Positions 1-5,864 of a DNA stretch of 9,872 nt are shown in pieces (the first letter of the stretch is position 1; the number at the start of each line of letters is the position of its first letter). The stretch lies in the NCBI GenBank assembly GCA_002254285.1, contig NIUZ01000048.1, forward strand, positions 1 to 9,872, in the 5' to 3' direction. The notes under the pieces were generated by a model. That model searched no databases. It was not told where the DNA came from and worked only from the letters and a program-made list of their open reading frames with translations. Source of the DNA: Bacteroidetes bacterium 4572_112 (lineage in GTDB: Bacteria > Bacteroidota > Bacteroidia > Bacteroidales > UBA1556). The translations under genes were made by a program, and so were the position numbers.

Positions 1-1405
1 CAATCTCAAAATGTATTGGCTTATCTGGGTCAGCGCAGCTTATGGAACATTGTTCGCAAGAGCTTAGCTCTCCTTTAAGTCGCTTACCTACTAGCTCCGA
101 CATGCTTGCTCTTAGGTTTGGTAATTCTATTTTATCAATCACCTGCCCCACAAAGGCTAGCATAAGTAGCATTTTGGCATTACGCTCACAAATACCACGC
201 TGCATAATATAAAACATTGCCGTATTGTCCAACTGTCCTACAGTGGCTCCATGGCTACATTTTACATCATCAGCATATATTTCTAAAAATGGATTAGTAT
301 CTATTTTCGAGGTTTTTGTAAGCTGAATATTATTATTATTTTGATAAGCAATAGTCTGCTGCGCATCCTTCATCACCAATGTATGACCATTGAAAACCGA
401 ACGCGCATGCTCATCAACTATTCCTTTAAAAAGTTGATTGCTTGTACAATTTGATACAGCATGAGTAATATGCACATGATTATCAACAAACTGATGTCCG
501 TCCATTAGGTATAAACCAATAACATCAGCATTAGAACCTTTGCCGTTTAATACAACTTTAGTATCATTCTTTACCAAACCACCATTAAGAATAATAGTAT
601 TTGATGCAAAATTGGAATCAGCACCTTGCTTCACAAAAGTGGAAGTAATAACTGTAGATTCATTATCCTTATTTTGCAGTTTATAGAAATCTAGCTTTGC
701 ACCATCTGCTATACTTATTTCTGTAATATTATTGATAAAGCTAGTATTATTGCTAACAGAATCGTCGCAATGCAGCATTCGCAATTTTGAGTTCTTACCC
801 ACAATTACCAAATTACGCATATTGGCAAAAATATTATCCTTGCTATCAATAAGGTTTACCATTTGCAAGCTTCTATCATGCTCAACATTATCAGGCACAT
901 ATACAAAATATCCTTCGCTAAAATCTGCTGTATTTAGAGCAGTCATAGCATTCTCAGCATCAATTGCATATTTGCCAAAATGTGGCTCTATAAGCTCCGA
1001 AAAAGTATTTATTGCAATACTCATTGGGCAAACAATAGTTCCATTTTCGTAAGTAGTAACACCTTCAGCACCTTTCATCCACTGCCCATTAAGCTGAGTA
1101 TAAAGGTCGGTATCATATTCATTATTAGAACACATTAGAGCAGAATTGGAATCATCCAAATTATCCTGATTTTCTATTGCATTTACATCATAATTGCGCT
1201 CAAGAGTATTCTTAAGACTAGTCTTGCGCCAAGCTTCTAGTTTTGTGGTAGGGAATCCTAATTTATCGAATTCTACCACTGCTTTTCGTCGCAAATCACT
1301 CAACCAAACACTTTCATTCTCAATATTAACCTTTAATTTGGTCTCTACCTTCGATAAAAGATTTTGTTTAAGCTCCATTGCTATTTCTTTGGATTTATTG
1401 CTCAT
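1..1405 (-). CDS. sufD: SufD, Fe-S cluster assembly scaffold subunit (3' end cut by window edge)
   Basis: SufD pairs with SufB in the SufBC2D complex, the cytoplasmic scaffold that assembles Fe-S clusters from sulfide supplied by a cysteine desulfurase. Reading leftwards from ATG at 1405-1403 gives 468 codons with no stop before the window edge. An early EAWRKTSL segment resembles the usual SufD N-terminal region. The family hallmark YADDVKCSHGATVGQLD is present; its His (residue 385) corresponds to E. coli His360 at the SufB-SufD interface. The start overlaps the sufC stop by one base (TAATG), which suggests translational coupling. An internal ATG at codon 10 is an alternative start. The tail is odd: after KRLKGELSS it reads Cys450-x2-Cys453-x3-Cys457 and is still open at residue 468, longer past the conserved His than E. 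coli SufD. sufS and sufE often follow in other operons but lie outside the window if present. Confidence 0.95.
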   Translation of the reverse strand, partial: MSNKSKEIAMELKQNLLSKVETKLKVNIENESVWLSDLRRKAVVEFDKLGFPTTKLEAWRKTSLKNTLERNYDVNAIENQDNLDDSNSALMCSNNEYDTDLYTQLNGQWMKGAEGVTTYENGTIVCPMSIAINTFSELIEPHFGKYAIDAENAMTALNTADFSEGYFVYVPDNVEHDRSLQMVNLIDSKDNIFANMRNLVIVGKNSKLRMLHCDDSVSNNTSFINNITEISIADGAKLDFYKLQNKDNESTVITSTFVKQGADSNFASNTIILNGGLVKNDTKVVLNGKGSNADVIGLYLMDGHQFVDNHVHITHAVSNCTSNQLFKGIVDEHARSVFNGHTLVMKDAQQTIAYQNNNNIQLTKTSKIDTNPFLEIYADDVKCSHGATVGQLDNTAMFYIMQRGICERNAKMLLMLAFVGQVIDKIELPNLRASMSELVGKRLKGELSSCEQCSISCADPDKPIHFEI

Positions 1406-2163
1406 TATTTCTTAGCTTCAAGTTCTTCCTTAATCCAATCGTAGCCTTTTTCCTCTAGCTCTAAAGCCAAAGATTTGTCGCCAGTTTTCACAATCTTGCC
1501 ATCATACATTACATGTACAAAATCAGGTACAATATAGTCTAGCAAACGCTGATAATGAGTAATTACCACTGTAGCATTTTCTGGCGATTTTAAAGCTGTA
1601 ACGCCTTTTGCCACAATACGCAAAGCATCAATATCAAGTCCCGAATCTGTTTCATCAAGAAATGATAAAGTAGGCTCTAGCATTGCCATCTGAAAAATCT
1701 CATTTTTCTTTTTCTCTCCACCAGAAAAACCTTGGTTTACTGAGCGATTATTTAATTTAGCATGCATTTCCACAAGCTCCTTTTTCTCTTTCATATACTT
1801 CAGAAAAGCACCTGCTGATAATGGCTCTTGACCACGATATTCACGAATTTCGTCAATGGCAGTACGCATAAAGTTAGTCATGCTTACACCGGGAATCTCC
1901 ACAGGATATTGAAATCCCAAGAAAACACCCTCGCGAGCTCTATCCTCAATGGAAAGCTCCAATAGATCCTTGCCTTTATAAATAATCTCGCCACTAGTTA
2001 CATCATAAGCATCATTACCTGCTATTACTGCAGCAAGAGTACTTTTACCAGTACCATTAGGACCCATAATTGCATGAACTTCGCCAGCATTTACTGTTAA
2101 GTTTAAGCCACTTAATATTTCTTTTCCCTGTACACTTACGTGCAAATTCTTAATTTCTAACAT
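1405..2163 (-). CDS. sufC: SufC, ABC-type ATPase of the Fe-S assembly scaffold
   Basis: SufC is the soluble ATPase of the SufBC2D complex. Its ATP-driven dimerisation remodels SufB and SufD so that the nascent Fe-S cluster can form. It is related to ABC transporter nucleotide-binding domains but works in the cytoplasm, not in transport. The 252-residue length is normal for the family. Visible motifs are Walker A GPNGTGKS (34-41), Q-loop region FQYP (84-87), signature SGGEKKK (147-153), Walker B ending LDE (169-171), D-loop SGLD (174-177) and H-loop His203. Lys40, Lys152, Glu171, Asp173 and His203 fall at the same numbers as the key residues I recall for E. coli SufC. The start lies 11 bases after the sufB stop with no Shine-Dalgarno sequence, as is usual in Bacteroidota. 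The stop overlaps the sufD ATG. All catalytic elements look intact. Confidence 0.98.
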   Translation of the reverse strand: MLEIKNLHVSVQGKEILSGLNLTVNAGEVHAIMGPNGTGKSTLAAVIAGNDAYDVTSGEIIYKGKDLLELSIEDRAREGVFLGFQYPVEIPGVSMTNFMRTAIDEIREYRGQEPLSAGAFLKYMKEKKELVEMHAKLNNRSVNQGFSGGEKKKNEIFQMAMLEPTLSFLDETDSGLDIDALRIVAKGVTALKSPENATVVITHYQRLLDYIVPDFVHVMYDGKIVKTGDKSLALELEEKGYDWIKEELEAKK

Positions 2164-2174
2164 AATATTTTGTT

Positions 2175-3623
2175 TTAGCCTACGCTATTTTCTAAACTTA
2201 TTGATAATAATTTCTGTGCCTCAGCAGCAAATTCCATTGGTAGTTTATTCAACACCTCTTTGGCATATCCGTTTACTATTAATCCAATTGATTTATCAGC
2301 ACTCAAACCTCTCTGCTGACAGTAGAATAACTGCTCATCAGATATTTTTGAGGTTGTTGCCTCATGCTCTACCACGGCAGTTTCGTTTGCCGTATCAATA
2401 TATGGGAAAGTATGTGCTCCACACTCACTTCCCAAAAGCAAACTATCGCATTGCGAAAAATTTCGGCTATTGTCGGCACTAGGGTTTATTTTTACCAAAC
2501 CACGGTAGCTATTATGACTCTTTCCTGCCGATATTCCTTTAGAAATAATTGTGCTTGTGGTATTTTTTCCGATATGAATCATCTTTGAGCCAGTATCGGC
2601 CTGCTGATAATTATTGGTAACTGCCACAGAGTAAAACTCTCCGATAGAATTATCGCCTTTAAGTACACAGCTAGGATATTTCCAAGTAACAGCAGAGCCA
2701 GTTTCTACCTGAGTCCACGATATTTTAGAATTATTGCCCTTGCATAAACCACGCTTAGTTACAAAGTTGAATATACCACCAAGGCCTTCCTTATTACCAG
2801 GATACCAGTTTTGCACAGTGCTATATTTAACCTCTGCATTTTCGTGAGTAATAATTTCCACAATAGCTGCGTGTAGCTGATTTTCATCACGTTGTGGCGC
2901 AGTACAACCTTCGAGGTAGCTTACATAAGCATCATCATCAGCAACAATAAGTGTGCGCTCAAACTGACCTGTATTAGCAGCATTAATTCTGAAATAAGTA
3001 CTAAGTTCCACTGGCGAACGTACGCCTTTTGGAATATAGCAGAACGAGCCATCACTAAAAACTGCTGAATTAAGAGCTGCAAAATAATTATCTGATGGAG
3101 GCACTACACTACCCATATATTTTCTTACCAAATCAGGATATTTCTGTACTGCCTCGCTAAAGGACATAAAAATGATTCCTTTTTCTTCAAGCACTTCAGA
3201 GAAAGTTGTCTTTACCGAAACGCTATCAATAACAGCATCTACAGCAACTCCCGAAAGAACTTTTTGCTCTTCGAGACTAATTCCCAACTTATTGAAAGTA
3301 TCAATTAATTCAGGATCCACCTCATCAAGGCTTTCAAGCTCCTTTTTCTGCTTTGGGGCAGAATAGTAAATAATATCTTGAAAATCGATTTCAGGAATTT
3401 TCAAATGCGCCCAATCAGGTTGTTCCATTGTAAGCCACTTACGGTAAGCCTTCAAACGGAACTCTAGGAGCCATTCCGGCTCATTCTTTTTTGCGGAAAT
3501 TATCCGCACCACATCTTCACTCAAGCCTTTGCCTATGTCATCAACTTCAATATCAGTGGTAAAACCATATTTATAATCAGAGGACGTAACCTCATCAATT
3601 AATTTATCTTCGTCTTTTGCCAT
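2175..3623 (-). CDS. sufB: SufB, Fe-S cluster assembly scaffold subunit
   Basis: SufB is the main scaffold of SufBC2D: it receives sulfur and, with SufD, holds the nascent cluster. The protein has 482 residues, slightly shorter than E. coli SufB (495). It has an N-terminal helical region, a beta-helix core (roughly 180-390) and a C-terminal segment that contacts SufC. Key residues are visible. Cys240 in YLEGCTAP corresponds to E. coli Cys254, the sulfur acceptor. Cys392 in NFSQCDSLL corresponds to Cys405. His420-Glu421 in EHEATTSK correspond to His433-Glu434. The spacing from Cys392 to His420 equals the E. coli spacing. The ATG at 3623 is the first in frame and gives the expected N terminus. 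It is the first gene of the operon, about 45 bases downstream of a Bacteroidota -7 element, with sufC starting 11 bases after its stop. Confidence 0.98.
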   Translation of the reverse strand: MAKDEDKLIDEVTSSDYKYGFTTDIEVDDIGKGLSEDVVRIISAKKNEPEWLLEFRLKAYRKWLTMEQPDWAHLKIPEIDFQDIIYYSAPKQKKELESLDEVDPELIDTFNKLGISLEEQKVLSGVAVDAVIDSVSVKTTFSEVLEEKGIIFMSFSEAVQKYPDLVRKYMGSVVPPSDNYFAALNSAVFSDGSFCYIPKGVRSPVELSTYFRINAANTGQFERTLIVADDDAYVSYLEGCTAPQRDENQLHAAIVEIITHENAEVKYSTVQNWYPGNKEGLGGIFNFVTKRGLCKGNNSKISWTQVETGSAVTWKYPSCVLKGDNSIGEFYSVAVTNNYQQADTGSKMIHIGKNTTSTIISKGISAGKSHNSYRGLVKINPSADNSRNFSQCDSLLLGSECGAHTFPYIDTANETAVVEHEATTSKISDEQLFYCQQRGLSADKSIGLIVNGYAKEVLNKLPMEFAAEAQKLLSISLENSVG

Positions 3624-3670
3624 TATAATTTATTTTCAATCCTTATTTAGATTAAATTAAAATAAGACTG

Positions 3671-3678
3671 CAAAGATA
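3671..3678 (-). promoter_or_regulatory. Putative sufBCD promoter, -7 element
   Basis: Read on the minus strand this is TATCTTTG followed by CA, a good match to the Bacteroidota primary sigma factor -7 element TAnnTTTG. It lies 47 bases upstream of the sufB ATG, so transcription would start within the AT-rich leader. I see no convincing -33 TTTG at the usual distance. That weakens the call, although the -33 box is often degenerate. No operator for an iron- or Fe-S-responsive regulator could be recognised. Confidence 0.6.
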
Positions 3679-4042
3679 CTAAACTCTTGTGGATTATGAA
3701 TGTTTAAAAATGATTTTAGTCATAGATTTTTTAATAATTTAATAAAAAATTTTAGCTGATTGAAATAGAGAAAATTAGGAGTTAAATTAGTTTAGTGTTC
3801 GGGATTTTGGGTTCTTTGTTTCTTATTTAAACTTCCTTGTTTGGGGTTCAAAAATTCAAAGTAATTTTACTTTTATTAGGTAATTACTTGGTGTATCTCG
3901 GGCATCTTGCCCAATGATATTGCTAATAAAGCATACTACTTTGTTAGTGAAGCAACAACTTGGAGTCATCGTTTCACTTGTATAAAATAACAATATATAT
4001 TATAAATTATAAAAAAATCATTAATCCTGTTAATATATTTAC
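3679..4042. other. Non-coding intergenic stretch between divergent transcription units
   Basis: No gene can be supported here. The left part (3679-3830) is extremely AT-rich and contains a weak AT-only inverted repeat, ATTTTTTA/TAAAAAAT, around 3725-3750. The segment 3885-3985 is less AT-rich than its flanks and holds the palindrome described separately. Short open stretches exist on both strands, such as a 37-codon minus-strand frame at 3856-3969, but none has a recognisable product or start context. The segment may include a remnant of older sequence. Confidence 0.5.
3900..3912. repeat. Small GC-rich palindrome, possibly REP-like
   Basis: GGGCA-TCT-TGCCC forms a perfect 5-bp stem with a 3-base loop, standing out in AT-rich surroundings. 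There is no T tract on either strand close enough for an intrinsic terminator. GGGCAAGATGCCC-type palindromes resemble cores of dispersed intergenic repeats in some bacteria, but only one copy is present in this window, so a repeat family is an inference. Confidence 0.3.
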
Positions 4043-4050
4043 TACCTTTG
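4043..4050 (+). promoter_or_regulatory. Putative promoter -7 element for the leader and T9SS cargo genes
   Basis: TACCTTTG matches the Bacteroidota -7 consensus TAnnTTTG on the plus strand and lies in the long interval before the T9SS genes. The expected transcription start, a few bases downstream of about 4050, would put the ATG at 4080 and the whole tandem repeat in the transcript, and give a leader of about 275 bases before the ATG at 4333. No clear -33 TTTG is visible at the usual spacing, so the assignment is moderate. Confidence 0.5.
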
Positions 4051-4079
4051 GGAGTTACTAACAATTACTATATTACAAA

Positions 4080-4187
4080 ATGAAATACAAGCATACAAGC
4101 ATACAAGCATACAAGCATACAAGCATACAAGCATACAAGCATACAAGCATACAAGCATACAAATATATGAATGTACTTCTTATATAA
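4080..4187 (+). CDS. Possible 35-residue leader peptide containing the repeat array
   Basis: An ATG at 4080 opens a 35-codon frame ending at TAA 4185-4187. Its product would be MKYK, then three copies of HTSIQAYK, then YMNVLLI. The ATG lies about 25 bases after the likely transcription start from the -7 element at 4043-4050, and its first four codons give MKYK, the same start as the secreted protein at 4333. The unit is 8 bp, which is coprime with 3, so every frame through the array reads the same cyclic octapeptide and none meets a stop there. I know no family for this peptide. It may be a leader peptide, a phase-variable ORF or a chance frame made by repeat expansion. Expression is not shown by the sequence. 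Confidence 0.3.
   Translation: MKYKHTSIQAYKHTSIQAYKHTSIQAYKYMNVLLI
4085..4162 (+). repeat. 8-bp tandem repeat array (ATACAAGC), 9 full units plus 6 bases
   Basis: Nine identical head-to-tail copies of ATACAAGC fill 4085-4156, followed by ATACAA at 4157-4162. There are no mismatches and no spacers, so this is a microsatellite-like array and not CRISPR. Perfect identity suggests recent expansion by slipped-strand mispairing. It lies between the putative promoter at 4043-4050 and the T9SS gene start at 4333, where copy-number change could alter leader length, a leader reading frame or RNA folding. Confidence 0.97.
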
Positions 4188-4252
4188 ACCTATATATTAG
4201 AAATAACAGAATATACACAAAAAAAATTCCGAATGTATTATTAAAAGGAAAA

Positions 4253-4328
4253 GGGTTTACGTAAATTGGAGGTTCCCTCTACAGAACTTTATAACAATTT
4301 TTAAAACGTAAACCCATTAATTTTTTTT
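4253..4328 (+). promoter_or_regulatory. Long imperfect hairpin plus T8 run just before the T9SS gene start
   Basis: The continuous left arm 4253-4275 pairs with three blocks on the right: 4306-4315 (10 perfect pairs, GGGTTTACGT/ACGTAAACCC), 4295-4300 (6 pairs, AAATTG/CAATTT) and 4284-4290 (7 pairs, two of them G-U). Two bulges, 4291-4294 and 4301-4305, lie on the 3' side only. The apical loop is 4276-4283. Five bases after the stem come eight T residues (4321-4328), and the ATG follows at 4333. This resembles an intrinsic terminator or attenuator, but a bulged stem and a five-base gap before the T run are not ideal. Any transcript from the upstream promoter must cross it to reach the gene, so it could control termination, translation initiation or RNA stability. 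Confidence 0.55.
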
Positions 4329-4332
4329 AATA

Positions 4333-5811
4333 ATGAAATACAAAATTACAATAAATACGGTACTAATGGTACTTCTTTTAACAAATATTAGTCTATTAAA
4401 TGCACAAAGCTTTACTCCCTCGCAAACAGCTGATAATATATCAGGTAAATGCGAAAAAAAGACTAAGAATACAGGAAATGATATTAGATATTTTGAATCA
4501 AGTTTTTTTCAAATCTCAGTTTGGGATGGTGATAGAGCAAGACTAGGATATGATTATGGTACAGGGAATGGACCAGAAGCATCACTTATGCTTGATGGAA
4601 ATCAATATGGGCAGGTAGAAGATCCTGATGTAGTATTGCAAGAAATGTATAATACATTATTTGCTTTTATTATTTATACTATAGAAGGTAAAGTATATTA
4701 TGAAGTACATAGTTTTTATCAAGGAACTCATAGTTTACCAATACCTAGTCAACAAATTGGAACATCCAACCTATGTAGCAATCCAAATGTGGATATTGAC
4801 GATCAAAATAATTTAGTTGCCGTTTGGGCTGATACTACCAATGGTAAGGATATTATTATTGCTTATTCTGATATTTTCTTTACTAATTCTAATACCACAG
4901 TTACTACTGCATGTCATAATGCATGGAACCCTGATGTAGCTATTTGGTACGATTATATTAATTATAAAAAACACGTCAGAATTACAGCTAACTCAGATTA
5001 TGATAGCGAAAATGCGGTAATAATAATAAAAAATGATGCCTGGACATCAGGAATTTTTACTGGAGTAGATAGATGTGAAGCATATAAGCCTGATTACTTT
5101 GGGCGACCACGAATAGCAGCAAGTGCTAATGGTAATGAAATGTATGAAGTAGTTGTTGATAAACATGAATATAATTCAACTATCAATACTATTATGGGGT
5201 GTACTTTTAGTGGTCTAGGAGTACTTAGTGCAGCTACTGTACTAAACCCAAATTTACAACAAAGTATTAATACAGAGCCTGTAGTAAGCTTTGTGCTCAA
5301 CACCATAGTAGTGGCATGGACAAACGAATCTACGTTAACTGACAAAAAGGACATTATACAACAAAAATTATCAGCTTCAACTGGTCTACCTTATGCACCA
5401 AATACGTATGAAGTGGTAAATCAAACAATAGATGATCATCAATCTATTGCATCGGTTAGTGGCAGATACTCAAGTAGCCCACTAGCTCATTTTACTTTTA
5501 TGGATATCCTAGAATATGAGATTAATTATAAGTTAGGTAATATTAGTAATAATTACGTAAGACTGAAGCAGCCAATATTTGACGAAAGCAAAATATTACC
5601 AAATCCTGCAACCGATGTAGTGAAATTTCAGCTTAAAGATGGAATAGGCAATGCTATTATAACTATCTTTGATTTGCAAGGAAAAATGCTTGAGCAGTTT
5701 GAATATAATAACAATACTAAATATGATGTAAGTAAACTAATAAATGGCGTTTATTTTGTAGAAATAAAAACAGAAAACACCGTAGAAACCATTAAATTAA
5801 TAATAAATTAA
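4333..5811 (+). CDS. Secreted protein with type A T9SS sorting domain, probable beta-propeller
   Basis: This 492-residue protein should be exported by the Sec system and then carried across the outer membrane by the type IX secretion system. A signal peptide is clear: MKYK, a hydrophobic core at about 8-22, and likely cleavage after Ala24 (LLNA/QS). The C-terminal 72 residues (from ILPNPATD at 421 through FDLQGKM, NGVYFVEI and the terminal KLIIN) are a typical Por_Secre_tail/type A sorting domain, normally cleaved on attachment to the surface. Between them I see six similar units that begin with P-x-V/I-like motifs near residues 97, 150, 199, 258, 315 and 369 and contain VAVW-like or VVAW-like strands. 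This suggests a six-bladed propeller. No catalytic motif is recognised and the substrate is unknown. The N-terminal MKYK is shared with the leader ORF upstream. The next T9SS gene follows after 53 bases. Confidence 0.93.
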   Translation: MKYKITINTVLMVLLLTNISLLNAQSFTPSQTADNISGKCEKKTKNTGNDIRYFESSFFQISVWDGDRARLGYDYGTGNGPEASLMLDGNQYGQVEDPDVVLQEMYNTLFAFIIYTIEGKVYYEVHSFYQGTHSLPIPSQQIGTSNLCSNPNVDIDDQNNLVAVWADTTNGKDIIIAYSDIFFTNSNTTVTTACHNAWNPDVAIWYDYINYKKHVRITANSDYDSENAVIIIKNDAWTSGIFTGVDRCEAYKPDYFGRPRIAASANGNEMYEVVVDKHEYNSTINTIMGCTFSGLGVLSAATVLNPNLQQSINTEPVVSFVLNTIVVAWTNESTLTDKKDIIQQKLSASTGLPYAPNTYEVVNQTIDDHQSIASVSGRYSSSPLAHFTFMDILEYEINYKLGNISNNYVRLKQPIFDESKILPNPATDVVKFQLKDGIGNAIITIFDLQGKMLEQFEYNNNTKYDVSKLINGVYFVEIKTENTVETIKLIIN

Positions 5812-5821
5812 CACTAATTAC

Positions 5822-5850
5822 AGTCTGATGTGGGCTAACCGCATCAGACT
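5822..5850 (+). terminator. Stem-loop between the two T9SS cargo genes
   Basis: AGTCTGATGTGG (5822-5833) pairs with CCGCATCAGACT (5839-5850) over 12 positions, one of them T-G, around the 5-base loop GCTAA. The stem is strong, but the following bases (TTATACTATA) are only partly T-rich, so it may be a leaky terminator or an RNA-stabilising or processing element. It fills most of the 53-base gap, and I see no separate TAnnTTTG promoter for the downstream gene. Some read-through is therefore likely. Confidence 0.7.
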
Positions 5851-5864
5851 TTATACTATACAAT

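Noticed and set aside
732..1415. Plus-strand ORFs of 106 and 73 codons
   Set aside because: They lie antisense to sufD, whose conserved protein sequence explains this DNA fully.
2201..3366. Plus-strand ORFs of 93, 74 and 64 codons
   Set aside because: They are antisense shadows of sufB, with low-complexity or implausible products.
3725..3750. AT-only inverted repeat as a terminator
   Set aside because: The stem is eight A-T pairs with no G-C pairs, which would be too weak, and no transcript is expected to end there.
3856..3969. 37-codon minus-strand ORF with ATG and TGA
   Set aside because: No recognisable domain, no supported promoter or leader, and it lies across the palindrome at 3900-3912. 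It is probably a chance frame or a repeat remnant.
4085..4162. Repeat array as a CRISPR locus
   Set aside because: Units are only 8 bp, directly adjacent and identical, with no spacers and no cas genes in the window.
5094..5354. Minus-strand ORF of 86 codons
   Set aside because: It is antisense to the type A T9SS cargo gene and has no family resemblance.
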